DNA of 64,000 nt from Erinaceus europaeus (GCF_950295315.1 NC_080165.1:6015789-6079788); one strand, 5' to 3'; positions 1 to 10,860 are shown, numbered from the stretch's first letter. The notes: a model not told the origin generated them from the letters alone. Translations and numbers: made by a program.

Positions 1-1460
1 AGAAGTAAAGCTAAAACTTAAATCATTTCAAAAGCACAAGAATGATAATGACCAGCCCCAGACTTTGTCTGAGGAGCAGTCACTACGCGGCAACACCGAC
101 CTTTCAGAGCCCACATGCAATGCTGCCAGAAAGCCTTGCCCTTTGCCTTGCTTTCGGGCAGCATCTAGGCATTTCCCTCTGCCTACCCATTAGAAACGTT
201 CGGAAGGGTCCGAGCTCCAGTACTATCGTGGTTTGTATCTCATCATCGAATTTGGAGTGAATACCGCTGCTGACACACATCATGAAAAACCCCAAGTTCT
301 GGTCTCATTAAAATTACTTTGAGAATAAAGTCATCATCCTAAAGTCTCTTTCAGAGACTTGACAGAGGCAGTGAATCGCCGACTCTGGGATAATTAGCTA
401 GCGGGTTCAATCAGGCAGGGATTTCTAATGCCATCGCAGGACCTCGACGGCCTTCCTTCCCTTCTATGTCAATCCACAGAAGTATCCAAATACCATAGCA
501 TTCAGTTTCCCCATTAACAATGCTTATTTTGTCCAAGTTAGCATATACTATCAAACTATGGGTTGCTTCATGCAAGTGTCTTATTTATAGTCTTACATAT
601 ATTTTATCTTTATGATAGAAACTTCAGAGTGTATAAAGTTTAATTAGTATTACATGTCTTAATATGTGAAATCTTAAGAAGTTCTAGGACTGAGGCAAAA
701 GGTTAAAGATGTATTGGTTTCACTACACTAATTATCTGTAAGTTTCTTATCACAGAACAGCAAGAGTCAAGAGGAGATAAATGAGAGAGGAAATAGAACA
801 GAAGCCAGAAAGAATACCAAAGAGACAGAGGGGAAAAAATGAATGTCCAATCAGCTTTCAGCCTAATGAGTGTAAATATACTGACCTTTTGCAATTCCCC
901 TCTAATAATTATGGGTCTTTTTAAAGTAGCTGGAAAATGAGATTCATCTTCAGTGCTCACTACCATGTTACGATTAATTATCTCCAATATGCGTTCTTGC
1001 TGAAGAATGCTTGTCTCAGGGTTCATTTTCCATAAATCAGTAGTTATGTTCTATTGCAAAGATGAGATAGTATACTTTTTAGGAAAACATTTTCTCCCAA
1101 GAAGCTAAAAACAAGAATTCCCATGTGGTCCTACAAAAATGGGCATTTTGAAATTCTTATTCAATCAAAAATAGATTTGAGATGTACTAAGGTGGAGGCC
1201 TTCATTTTATGTGAAATTGTTAAGTGATTTGGAGACTTGGTATTTTTCACATTGCTTATTCATTGCCAACTTATAAAAAAATGCATTTTAAAAAGATTCC
1301 AGGGGTAAAAATAACTTCTGTGCTTACACTTGATAGAACTAAAATCACTTAAATGAGGTTTTTTTTTTTTTAACACATCACAAAATGTCAACATTCTACT
1401 TTGAGCCTAAAGAATAGAAAGATCTATATTTAATCATGTTCAGTATTGTCTTCCCATTTG
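1..1460. other. Unique, mostly AT-rich DNA
   Basis: No repeat was recognised here apart from short A/T runs. The first 300 bases are less AT-rich than the rest. The only coding-like item is the weak exon candidate at 886-1050. Confidence 0.5.
886..1050 (-). other. Weak exon candidate (unrecognised)
   Basis: A 165-base open segment (55 codons, phase 0/0) is bounded on the minus strand by an AG acceptor (1051-1052) and an AAAAG/GTCAGT donor (884-885). The peptide contains ILQQERILEIINRNMVV and matches nothing I know. Such pseudo-exons are common by chance and no gene is expected here from human synteny. Confidence 0.15.
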
Positions 1461-2195
1461 TTTTTTTATCAGTGATTTAATATTGATTTAAAAAATGATG
1501 AGACACAGGGGTAATTCTCTTAATTCCACACCACTCCCACCCCCAGAGTTCTGTGTCCCCATTCCCTCCACTGGAAACTGCAGTGGTTCTCCCAAGGTCA
1601 GATATGGGTTGACTATTATTTCTATAACTAACAAACTATATATTCATTTATTTTCTGTGGTCCTGCCTTCTCTGCCTTTCCAAGTCACACCTACACCAAT
1701 GGCTACTTCCAAATGTCCTTCTTCTCTCTTGGGGTCTTGATGGGATTGGAGTTCAGAGCCCTCTGGTCATCTTCCTCTAAGATTGCTCCCCCTTTGGGAG
1801 TATGAAACAGCATTCTTCTGGGGAGCAGAAGGTGGGAGTTCTGGCTAATGCAATGGCTTCTCCACTGGACATGGGTGTTGGCAGGAGGATCCACACCCCC
1901 AGCCTCTCGCTAACTTTCCCTAGTGGGGGGAGGTTCTGGTACACCTTGGTGAGGTCGTCTGTAGGGGAAGCTCAGGATGGTATCATTGTAGCATCTGCAA
2001 CTCAGTGCCTGAAAGGTTGCAAAATATAAAGCAAATTGATTAATAAACAGGAACCCCCAAACAGGAATACGGCAGGGGGTCTCTGTGTGGGAAGCAGCTT
2101 GGAAGTGTACTTTAGGGATGTTCCAAGGGGCCCATGACTTTAGTAATTTTTGCCTGAGCCTGACAGCTAACATGCAGGTGGACTAAAAGTTATTG
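1461..2195 (-). mobile_element. R1 copy of an older, longer form
   Basis: The antisense tail (1461-1570) is followed by about 215 bases of ordinary L1 3' UTR-like sequence that other R1 copies lack, then by the usual R1 body to about 2195. The continuity suggests that the R1 tail derives from an L1 3' UTR. Confidence 0.7.
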
Positions 2196-2629
2196 TAATT
2201 TAAAAAAAAAATTAAACCACTTCAGGAGCGCAGCTTGGCGCGGGTTTAAAACAATCCAGGTCGCTTACATGGCGCTTATTTAGGTACGGCAAAGAGGCAG
2301 ATGTCAACTAGTCCTTATGGCCGGAGAGCTGGGAGTCTTTTAAGCTAGTTTCACCAGAGCTGAGTTACACATGTACAGCCCCAGGAGGAACAGAGCTGGC
2401 ACCCCGCACGCAGAAAGAGAAGGAACCGGAGCCAGGAAAAAGGGCGAAGCAGCAGAGTTCATTCTCGGGGAGAGGCCGCATGGAAGGAAAGGCAAGAACA
2501 GAGGCCTGACTTCCTCCACCCGGTGGCAGTTAGATCCAGTCTCCAGTCCATCAGCCTAAAGGCAGCCATATGCTAACTGTGCTCACCAGCCCCAGCCCAT
2601 GCTAATTACATCCCAAAATCCATGCTTTG
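2196..2629. other. Unique DNA
   Basis: Moderately GC-rich sequence with an A-run at the left edge. No repeat or convincing coding segment was recognised. Confidence 0.4.
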
Positions 2630-3570
2630 CCACAACAAAAGTATTGTTTGGGGAGATGGTGTCGGAGTTGAGGATAGGACTAGAAAGCTGGGTCGGGGCA
2701 GAAAGTAGCTCCCAAATATGGGGAAAGTATAGAAATACCGTTAACTGTAAGTCCCATCGACAAGCCCCAGGGCCCATGTCTATTCTTATTTAGTCAGTCT
2801 GAGCTCACAGCCTATGGTCACAGCTGGGAACGTTCTAGGCTGCGCTCATTTCAGGGCCCGTCTTCCTCGAGGGGCAGAGCAGGCTGACCAGCCTCCCTTC
2901 AGAGAGTGGGGCCATTTCTACCACTGCTGCTCTACACTGAGGGCAAGGCCCTGGAGAGGCCCACAAGAGGGCTTATGATGCTGTTCCTGACAGGAGTGAG
3001 TAGTGCAGGCAAAAACTACTCAAGTCGTGAGCTCCTTGGAACATACCTAAAATAGACTTCCTAGCTTCTTCTTCCCACATGAATACCTCTAATTTTATCT
3101 GCTCTATTCCTACCTTTGGGTTCCTGTTTATTAAACAATTTGTCTTGCTTTGTATCTTGCCGCCTTTCAGCTACCAAGTGACAGATTTTACTAGGATTCC
3201 ATCCTGACTTCCCTGTGCGATCTCACCAATGTGTCCTGGAACCTCCCGTCCCCAGAGTCCTGCCCCACTAGGGAAAGACAGAGACAGGCTGGGGGTGTGG
3301 ATCCACCTGCCAACACCCATGTCCAGTGAAGCAGCAATTACAGAAGCCAGACCTCCCACCTTCTGCACCGCATAAAGAATTTTAGGGTCCCTGGTTTGGA
3401 ATCGGGTGAAAACAAATTTTTGCTCCATGCTCCCAGAGGGATAAAGAATAGGGAAGCTTCCAATGGAGGGGATGGGACATGGAACTATGGGAACTGGTGG
3501 TGGGAACTGTGTGGAATTGTACCCCTCTAATCCCACAATCTTGTCCATCATTATTAAATCACTAATAAAA
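2630..3570 (+). mobile_element. R1 copy with an inverted 5' half
   Basis: From about 2630 to 2995 the sequence is R1 in minus orientation; from about 3010 to 3570 it is R1 in plus orientation ending in TAATAAAAAAAA. This head-to-head order is the product expected of twin priming. About 30 bases of R1 are missing at the junction. No clear TSD was found. Confidence 0.7.
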
Positions 3571-3753
3571 AAAACACTTAAATAGGTAGCTAGATGACAG
3601 ACAGACAGACATGTTTGGTCTAATGGGTGTCCTAGAATACTCTTCAATGGAATGGACATGAGGAAAGAGAAAATCTAGATTAGGAATAGTTACAATAAAC
3701 ATTAATTTTAACTGTATTTTTTTAACTTTTTAGAAGGGCCATATATACACAAT

Positions 3754-4107
3754 TTGCAGAATTATTTTTTCCTCTCCTTCCTTCCTTCCTTCCTTCCTTC
3801 CTCCCTCCCTTTCTTTCTTTCTTTCTTCCTTTCTTTCTTTCTTCACTTCTCTTTCTACCAAGGTTATCGCTGGGGTTTGGTACCTGCAGGAGGAACCCAC
3901 TGCTCCCAGTGGCTACCTTTTTCTTTTTTTTTATTATCTAGAAAGACAGATATTGAGAAGGGAGGGAGAGACAAAGAGAGAGAGAAAGAATGATACCTGC
4001 AGACCTGCTTCATTGCTGGTGAAACATCCCCCTTCTGGTGGGGGTGGGGGCTTGAATCTGGGTTCTGGCATACGGTGACGTGTGTACCACCACCTATTCC
4101 CCTAAAA
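3754..4107 (-). mobile_element. SINE-A with expanded pyrimidine tract
   Basis: A CCTT/CTTT microsatellite (about 3770-3845) leads into the antisense 3' module (CAAGGTTATCGCTGGGG), the body and a diverged head ending near 4107. The copy is old. Confidence 0.75.
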
Positions 4108-4259
4108 ACGTGCTGACATTTTAAAGACAGACTAGAGAGAAAGAAGCAAATTCAACAAAATATTAAAAAGTTATTAATTTCCAGTGGGTGGAATACTCAT
4201 ATATGTTATTTGTTGCTTATTTTCTTACTAGAAAAAAAAAAGACAAGAGTTTTCTAAAA

Positions 4260-4800
4260 AAATACATGTCTTGTTAGCTCATGTAAAAATTGATCAGTGC
4301 AGAACTGGGATATCATATTCACTGAAAAGGGCAAACTTCTACGTCCAGAGGGGGAGAAGTATTGGGGGAAGGTGACCAGAGGGCTCTGAACTCCAACTCC
4401 ATCAAAAACCAGAGACAAAAAGGGTGACAGAGGACCTAGTGGGGTTGTATTGTTATGTGGAAAAGTGAGAAATGTTATGCACGTACAAACTATTGTATTT
4501 ACTGTGGAATGTAAAACATTAATCCCCCAATAAAGAAATAATAATAAAAAAAGCAGAGACAGAAGAGGGGAAAAGGAAAGCCATTCATTCAGAAGTAGTA
4601 GTAGGTGTAGGCGTGACTTAGGAAGGAAGAGTAAGCAGGACCACTGGAAAAATAATGGGCAAAAACAGATTTATATTTATAGAAATAATTGTCAACCTAT
4701 ATCTGTGACCTTGGGAGAAATATTACAGCTTCCAACAGAAGGGATGGGGACACAGAACTCTGGTGGTGGCAATGGTGTGGAATTGCAATTTTGTAAATCA
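4260..4800 (+). mobile_element. Old L1 3' UTR, split by a younger L1 end
   Basis: Old L1 3' UTR sequence (CCAGAGGGCTCTGAACTCC; later GGTGTGGAATTG) lies on both sides of a younger L1 3' end at about 4421-4552. The younger piece ends CCAATAAAGAAATAATAATAAAAA. CCAGAGACAAAA (4409-4420) and GCAGAGACAGAA (4553-4564) are a probable imperfect TSD. Confidence 0.7.
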
Positions 4801-4805
4801 CTAGT

Positions 4806-5075
4806 TAGGGGAGTCGGGCGGTAGCGCAGCGGGTAAAGCACAGGTCGCACAAAGCGCAAGGACCGGTGTAAGGATCCCAGTTCGAGCCCCCGGCTCCCCA
4901 CCTGCAGGGGAGTCGCTTCACAGGCGGTGAAGCAGGTCTGCAGGTGTCTGTCTCTCCCCTTCTCTGTCTTGCCCTCTTCTCTCCATTTCTCTCTGTCCTA
5001 TCCAACAACAACAATAACTACAACAATAAAACAACAAGGGCAACAAAAAGGAATAAATAAATATTTTTTAAAAAA
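4806..5075 (+). mobile_element. SINE-A, nearly full length
   Basis: The copy has the whole GGGAGTCGGGCGGTAGCGCAG head, a B-box-like GTTCGAGCCCC, body and CAACAACAATAACTAC tail ending in an A/T-rich run. Confidence 0.9.
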
Positions 5076-5650
5076 ATAGGAAGAAAAAAAGGGCAGAATT
5101 TTGAACTAGACAGACTTGGGCCAACATAGAGATGAGCTCTGGTCTCCTTGCTGAGGGCTGAAACGTAAAGACCCCCAACTCTGACGCTGTCCCGCAAAAT
5201 TCTGAAGTTCCCCTTCTTCACTTTCCTCTACTGTTTTTTTTAGGAGCACGAGGATACTTTGGTTTTGAAGATCACTGCTTTTGTGAAGCAACATGGCGGG
5301 AAGTCAGGGTCCAGTACATCCAGGCAGGCAGGTGGAGGGAGAGTTACAGTGAGAGAAGGAAAGGTGCTTAGGAAATGAGAGGAGGAGAGAAGGGGGGACG
5401 TGAAGGTAACACAGAGCAAGGACAAAGAGCGGCTCACAGACCCGTGTGTGCAGGAGAGGCGTGTGTGTGTGTCTGTCCGTGAGATGACTGTCTGTCCAGC
5501 AGCACCCCCGCCTCTCTGCTCGTCTCGTTCCCACAGGCTCACTCAGTGCAGTGGGTGCGCATGGCAGGAAGAGCCAGAACGTGAAGGGCATGGGGCGTCT
5601 GCAGACACTGAAATGTGCCACAAGAGCCGGTTCAGAAAAGCTTGTCAAGG
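5076..5650. other. Unique DNA
   Basis: No repeat was recognised. Open frames on both strands here have low-complexity or arbitrary composition and no family resemblance. Confidence 0.4.
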
Positions 5651-5651
5651 G

Positions 5652-5765
5652 TCGGGTAGACAGCAGGACGGTTATGCAAACAAACTCTCAAGTCTGAGAT
5701 TCCAAGGTCACAGGTTCAATCCCCCACACCACCAGAGGCCAGAGCTGAGCAGTGCCTTGGTGAAG
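5652..5765 (+). mobile_element. SINE-C ending in a purine microsatellite
   Basis: Head GACAGCAGGACGGTTATGC, B-box-like AGGTTCAATCCCC and CAGAGCTGAGCAGTGC are present. In place of an A-tail it runs into GGA/GAA repeats. Confidence 0.85.
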
Positions 5766-5915
5766 AAGGAGGAGGAGGAGGGGGAGGAGGAGGAGGGAGA
5801 GGAGGAGGAGGGAGAGGAGGAGGAAGGGAAAAAGAAGAAGGAAGAAGAGGAGGAGGAGAGGAGGAGGAAGGGAAGGAGAGGGGTGGGGGAGGGGGAAGAG
5901 AAAAGAAAGAGAAAA
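5766..5915 (+). repeat. (GGA)n/(GAA)n microsatellite
   Basis: An interrupted purine-only tract that probably grew from the A-tail of the adjacent SINE-C. It produces a spurious glutamate-rich open frame on the plus strand. Confidence 0.9.
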
Positions 5916-5929
5916 CTTGTCATTTCTGG

Positions 5930-6195
5930 GTCTGAGTGGAGGTGCACCTGGTTGAGCACACATGTCCCCATCCTCAAGGACCTGGGGTCAAGCCTCCCGT
6001 CCCTGTAGGTGTTAATTTCACAAGGATCCCAGGAGGGAAGCTTCACAAGCTGTAAAGCAGGTCTACAGATGTCCATGTCTGCCTGCCTGCCTGCCAGCCT
6101 GACTGCCTGTCTGTCTGCCTGTCTATCTATCTATCTATCTATACCTCTCCTCCTCTCTCAATTTCTACTATCAAATTATACAAATATATATTTAA
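5930..6195 (+). mobile_element. SINE-B with internal duplication-like spacer
   Basis: The GTGCACCTGGTTGAGCACAC head and the AAGCTTCACAAGCTG body are separated by about 30 extra bases. The tail contains CTGCC and TATC microsatellites. Confidence 0.8.
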
Positions 6196-6406
6196 AGCCT
6201 GCCATTTCTGTGACGTAGACCAGCTGTTGGCTAGTAGCCACAGTGCTTTATCACTATACACGTTCCAGGCGCCGATAAGGCTCTTACCAAAACCTCCCAC
6301 ACTTCAATTCCATAGGCTTTTCATACCCTATCCCTGGGGAAAAATAAACCCTAGATGACTTCCGAACTAATTTGTGCAATATAGTGAAGCCTTTTCTTTG
6401 TGATAC

Positions 6407-6693
6407 CTTTTTCTCATCTAGGAGAAATAAAAAGAATCGGAGTTGAGAACACACGACTCTCCACTGAGAAAGAGACTCATTTTCTGCTGAGGGGCTTAAT
6501 CTGTTGGGGAAAGGCAAGTGGCCAATGGTCATGAGTTCCGCCTGCACAGAGCTGCCAAATTCATTTTTCTTGAACCCAGGGTCGAGTGCGTCATCTGCTC
6601 TTTTCAGACTTCCGGACTGCTCAAAAGCAGTAACCTCATCACAAATACTTCTCAAAATAAGTTTGTTATTTTCTTGAACAAAGCAAGTCTGAG
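6407..6693 (-). other. Weak exon candidate (unrecognised)
   Basis: Within a 170-codon open frame, a 287-base segment has a good acceptor (CTGCTTCTTTCAG) and a good donor (AAAAAG/GTATCA). It is phase 1 in and phase 0 out, so it could join the candidate at 886-1050 in frame. The peptide includes VQENNKLILRSICDEVTAFE. One or two frames of this length are expected by chance in 64 kb. Confidence 0.2.
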
Positions 6694-6792
6694 CTGAAAG
6701 AAGCAGGAAATGAACAGTTAAGCGAAATGTCTTATGGCAGAACTTGAACAACCAATCTGAAACATCCAATTCCTTGAGCTGGGGCATTTCTG

Positions 6793-6942
6793 ACATTTAT
6801 TTGTTTCATGTTATTTACTTACTTCTGAGAGAGAGGAGGTGAGCCAGAGCACCACTCTGGCATGTGTGTTGCTGGGCTTCAAACTCAGGACTCCCTGCTT
6901 GAGGATCCAACAATTCACCCCACTGTGCCATCTCCTAAACCA
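6793..6942 (-). mobile_element. SINE-D, degenerate
   Basis: A TTTATTTACTTACTT and GA-rich start is followed by CACCACTCTGGCATGTGTG and CAAACTCAGGACTCC, the antisense pattern of this tRNA-like group. Confidence 0.6.
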
Positions 6943-6984
6943 TCCAAACTTATTTTAATTTAATTCAATTTAATTTAATTTTCT

Positions 6985-7256
6985 CCAGGGTTACTGCTGG
7001 GGCTGGGCGCTATGAACTCACTGCTCCTGGTGTCCTTTTTTGTTTTGTTTCCTTTCCATTTTATTGGATAGGACAGAGAGATACTGAGAGGGGAGGTAGA
7101 GAAGGAAAGAGAAAGACAGACACCTGCAGACCAGCTTCACTTCTTGTAAAGTGACCCCCATGCAGGTGGGGGAGCCAGGGACTCAAACCCTGGATCCTCA
7201 GATGGGTGTTTGCACTTAGTACTATGTGCACTTAACTGGGTGCACCCCTGCCCTTG
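6985..7256 (-). mobile_element. SINE-A, old copy with 3' module
   Basis: Antisense 3' module (CTCCAGGGTTACTGCTGGGG), body and diverged head are all present. It is followed by a 13-base C run at about 7261-7273. A TTTAA repeat precedes it. Confidence 0.8.
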
Positions 7257-7618
7257 TCTTCCCCCCCCCCCCAGTCAAACTTATTTAACTAAAATATTTC
7301 TTTCCCTACTTCTTCTCCCTTAAAAAAAAAATCTAGAATTTTCATAGGATTGGAATTATGTCAATTGTAGTTTTGGAAAGCCTGAAAGCTAGAATCAGAC
7401 CTGACTTTTCCAGGATCACCTTCTTGTCCAACCACTACGGACTGAGGTAAATTAAAACTAATAAATTGAGATTCCCTGTATCTGTCTGTTGCTCAGCAGA
7501 ATGGGGGAATAGCCTCCTGGGACTGTTGTGAGATTAACCACTCACTCACTCAGCAACCAGGATCTGCATGTCCTATGTTCCTGTCAGTCTAAGATTGGGA
7601 TCTTATCTTCCTTTGCAG

Positions 7619-7761
7619 CCAAGTGAGGGTGGCTTTATAAGCCATAAGACCTTGGAAATAACGGGAAAGGTCCTGGCAGGGATGAGTGACCAGACTCATC
7701 TTTTCAAGGCCACCTGGCTCTACCTCCAGGGCTCAGGATGCCTCGCCTTGTCTGAAGATGT
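7619..7761 (+). other. Weak exon candidate (unrecognised)
   Basis: A 143-base segment has a strong acceptor (TCTTCCTTTGCAG) and donor (GATGT/GTGAGT), and only one frame is open across it. Phase 0 in, 2 out. The peptide (..KTLEITGKVLAGMSDQTHLF..) matches nothing known to me. Confidence 0.15.
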
Positions 7762-8059
7762 GTGAGTCTCACTTAGCACACAGAGTCCTACTAAAAAGCC
7801 CCGTCTTCGGCGACATCTTTTTTTTTTAATGTTATTTTTTTATTAGTGATTTAATAACAATTAACAAGATTGTAAGACAACAGGGGTACAATTCCACACA
7901 GTTCCCACTATCAGAGTTCTGTGTCCTATCCCTTCCATTAGAAGCTTCCTTATTATTTATCCCTCTGAGAATATAGACCAAGATTCTTTATGGGGTGCAG
8001 GAGGTAGAAGGTCTGGATTCTGTAATTGCTTCTGTCCTGGACATAGACTTTGGCCAGTT

Positions 8060-8275
8060 GGGGCCAGGTGGTGGTGCACCTGGTTGAGCATACATGTCAC
8101 AGTGCGCAAGGACCCAGGTTCAAGTCCCTGGTCCTCACCTGCAGTGGGCAAGCTTTGCAAGTGGTGAAGCAGTGCTACGGATGTCTCTCTGTCTCTTTAC
8201 CTCTCTATTACTCCTTCCCTCTCAATTTCTGGCTGTCTCTATCCAATAAATAAAGATAATAATTTAAAAAAAAAA
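8060..8275 (+). mobile_element. SINE-B, full length, inside R1
   Basis: Complete head, body and CCAATAAATAAAGATAATAATTT tail. GACTTTGGCCAG (8046-8057) and GACATTGGCAG (8276-8286) look like an aged TSD. Confidence 0.88.
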
Positions 8276-8660
8276 GACATTGGCAGGTCTATCCATATCT
8301 CCAGCATATTTCTATGTTTCTCTAGTCAGGTAAGGCTCTGGAGATGTGAAGTTCCAGGACATATTGGTGAGGTCATCTGCCCAGGTAAGTCAGGAGGATG
8401 GCATCATAGTAGCATTTAAAACTTGGCTGCTGAAACATGGTAAGATATAAATCAGGACAAATTGTTCAATGAACAGTAACCCAAAGGTAGGAACAGAGCA
8501 GATGAAATTAGGGGTCTTCATGTAGAAAGAAGCTAAGAAGTCAATTTAAGGTATATTCCAAGGGGCCTGTGACTTTAGTAATTTTTTCCTGAGCCTGATA
8601 GTTTACATTCAGGTAGGCCAAAAATATTGTCTGGAAAGGTGATGTTCGAGTTGAGAATAG

Positions 8661-8701
8661 ATACACAAGGACCCGGGTTCAAGCCCCCATCTCCACCTTC
8701 A
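8661..8701 (+). mobile_element. 41-bp internal SINE fragment with perfect TSD
   Basis: Only the B-box part of a SINE head is present (CAAGGACCCGGGTTCAAGCC), without A-tail. A perfect 13-bp repeat, GAGTTGAGAATAG, flanks it at 8648-8660 and 8702-8714. Confidence 0.75.
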
Positions 8702-8994
8702 GAGTTGAGAATAGGGCTAGAAAGCTGGATTAGGGCAGAAAGTAGCTTCCAATACATAAATACCACTGACTGCTTACCCCATCCATCTATTCATATTTAG
8801 CAAAAGAGCCTATAGAACCTCTGAATCCCTGTCAGTCTGCGCTTGAAGTACTTAAACTAGCAACATTCTAGGCTGCGCTCGTTTCAGGACTAGGCTTCCT
8901 TGAGTGACAGAGTAGGCTGACCCAGCCTCCCTTCAGAGTGGCATCGTCCTTACCATTGTCGCTCTGCAGTGAGATGTATTTGTAGTTCTTTTTT

Positions 8995-9289
8995 CTTTCT
9001 TTAAAGAAATGTCATTTATTTATTTATTCCCTTTTGTTGCTCTTTTTTTATTGTTGTGTTTATTATTGCTATTGATGTCGTCATTGTTGGATAGGACAGA
9101 GAGAAATGGAGAGAGGAGGGGAAGACAGAGATGAGGAGAGAAAGACAGACACCTGCAGACCTGCTTCACCGCCTGTGAAGCGACTCCCCTGCAGGTGGGG
9201 AGCCTGCAGCTCCAACCAGGATCCTCACTCAGATCCTTGTGCTTTGTGCCACGTGCGCTTAGCCCACTGCGCCACTGCCCGACCCCCAG
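8995..9289 (-). mobile_element. SINE-A, full length, with 18-bp TSD
   Basis: Full antisense element. TATTTGTAGTTCTTTTTT flanks it at 8977-8994 and 9290-9307. Confidence 0.92.
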
Positions 9290-9307
9290 TATTTGTAGTT
9301 CTTTTTT

Positions 9308-9560
9308 TTTTTAATTTTTTTCTTTCTTTTTTTCTTTTTTTTAATATTTATTTTATTTATTTATTCCCTTTTGTTGCCCTTGTTTTATTGTTGTAGTTAT
9401 TATTGTTGTTGTCATTGTTGGATAGGACAGAGAGAAATGGAGAGAGGAGGGGAAGACAGAGAGGAGGAGAGAAAGACAGACACCTGCAGACCTGCTTCAC
9501 CGCCTGTGAAGCGACTCGCCTGCAGGTGGGGAGACGGGGGCTCCAACCGGGATTTTTCAA
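9308..9560 (-). mobile_element. SINE-A, 5'-truncated
   Basis: Antisense tail and body are intact, but homology stops inside the head at about 9556 (AACCGGGA). It follows the previous copy in the same orientation. Confidence 0.88.
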
Positions 9561-9610
9561 CTGAGTTTAGCAAAAATATATATACATTTTAGAGCTGTCT
9601 CCCAAATTAA

Positions 9611-9790
9611 TTCCTTTTTATTATTATTATTTTAAATGATTATTTAAATTAAAGTGAAGTACAGGAAGAAAGATACAAAGAGATCAGAGGTTTGCTCAGC
9701 TCTGACTGACGGTGGTGCTGGGGAACTGAACCTGGGACTTTAGAGCCTCAGGCAGGAGTCTCTTTGCAGAACCACTGTGCTCACAGGGAC
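9611..9790 (-). mobile_element. SINE-C-like, long degenerate form
   Basis: Antisense GAACCTGGGACTTTAGAGCC and GAGTCTCTTTGCAGAACCA match the SINE-C head, preceded by extra 3' sequence. Confidence 0.65.
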
Positions 9791-10141
9791 CCTCCCCGGC
9801 CACCTGGAGGCGGGTGCTGGAAGTGGGGGTGAGGACTCCAGTTGGCTCACTCTGCCCCGCCTGTCCGCCCAGGCCCAGGGGCTCAGGCCCCACATGGGAG
9901 GTCCAGGGCTCAGCCTGCCCTTGGGGGTCCGAGCCTAGCTCCCCCTCCCCATCTGGGATTCTCCTCCACAAACCCAGCACCCCCAGACTCACCCAGATTT
10001 CACGCCCCACCCCACCCCTACCCCGGGCCTGTGGGGATCCCCGCCTCCAGGCAGCCCCCTCCTCCCCCAAATCAAACCCAGGACCAAATTAATTTCTATG
10101 AGTGTCATTTGCTGCCCTCCTGTATTTGACACACATATTAA
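9791..10141. other. Unique GC-rich stretch
   Basis: Pro/Gly-rich open frames on both strands reflect C-rich composition; no splice or family evidence supports them. Confidence 0.4.
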
Positions 10142-10365
10142 ATTTTTTTTTTTTTTTTTGCGTTTCATTATCTTTATTTATTGGGTAGAGACAGCCAGAA
10201 ATCGAGAGGAAAGGGGGAGATAATGAGGGAGGGAGACAGAGAGACACCTGCAGCCCTGCTTCACCACTTGCAAAGCTTTCCCCCTGCAGGTGGGGACCGG
10301 GGACTGGAACCCGGGTCCTTGTGCGCTGTAACACGTGCGCTCAGCCAGGTGCGCCAGCATCTGAT
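10142..10365 (-). mobile_element. SINE-B, full length
   Basis: T-run, antisense TTATCTTTATTTATTGGG tail, body and complete head are present. Confidence 0.9.
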
Positions 10366-10517
10366 CCTCTCAAATATTATTTTACACAGGAACAAAAAAT
10401 AGTGGCTGCTTAATTAAACTTAATTGAACTCCATTTTGTTTACATTCCTATCCTTGAATGTTATTTTCTTTCTTCCCATTCGAAAACAATTACTTTCCTC
10501 ATTAAAATAAATGGTCT

Positions 10518-10685
10518 TAGGGCCTGGGTGGTGGTGCACCTGGCTCGGCGAACATTCCGGGGAGCTGGGAAACACTGCTCCAGGTCCTGGGTCTCTCGTC
10601 CCCCTTCCTCCCTCCCCGCCCTCTCCCTTCGCTTTCAACTTCCGTCTTTGTCTCTGTTCATAATAAATGCATAAGTAATTTAAAA
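10518..10685 (+). mobile_element. SINE-B, degenerate
   Basis: The head GGGCCTGGGTGGTGGTGCACC is clear; the central body is heavily altered; the tail ends AATAAATGCATAAGTAATTT. Confidence 0.65.
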
Positions 10686-10697
10686 ATGACTTTTAGT

Positions 10698-10860
10698 CCG
10701 GGGCTGAAGAGCTAGCACAGTGGCTGTGCAACACAAAAACAAAGCAACGAATAAACAAGCCCCACACAACTTGCATGCGGAAGGCAGCGAGGCTCCAAGT
10801 TTAATCCCAGACACCACCATAAGCCCAAGGTGAGCGGTGCTCTGGTAACAGTACTAGTAG
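10698..10860 (+). mobile_element. SINE-C with a 45-base interruption
   Basis: Head (GCTAGCACAGTGGCTGTGCAA) and B-box part (CCAAGTTTAATCCCAGACAC) are separated by an A-rich insert. CATAAGCCCAAGGTGAGCGG follows as in other copies. Confidence 0.65.

Larger units (their letters stand above)
7825..8970 (-). mobile_element. R1 copy, long, split by a SINE-B
   Basis: The antisense tail starts at the T-run near 7825 (TTATTAGTGATTTAATAAC) and the body resumes after the SINE-B at 8276. It extends to the upstream R1 segment with AGTGGCATCGTCC near 8960. A small SINE fragment lies at 8661-8701. Confidence 0.8.

Noticed and set aside
4806..4900. Possible tRNA gene from A-box/B-box-like sequence
   Set aside because: The same head recurs dozens of times with a SINE body and A-rich tail, so it is SINE-A, not a functional tRNA.
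5400..6008. 202-codon plus-strand frame with a glutamate run
   Set aside because: The run is a translated GGA/GAA microsatellite between a SINE-C and a SINE-B.
8995..9560. CRISPR-like or tandem gene array of repeated units
   Set aside because: These are two independent SINE-A insertions; the first has its own TSD. No regular spacer structure exists in this mammalian DNA.
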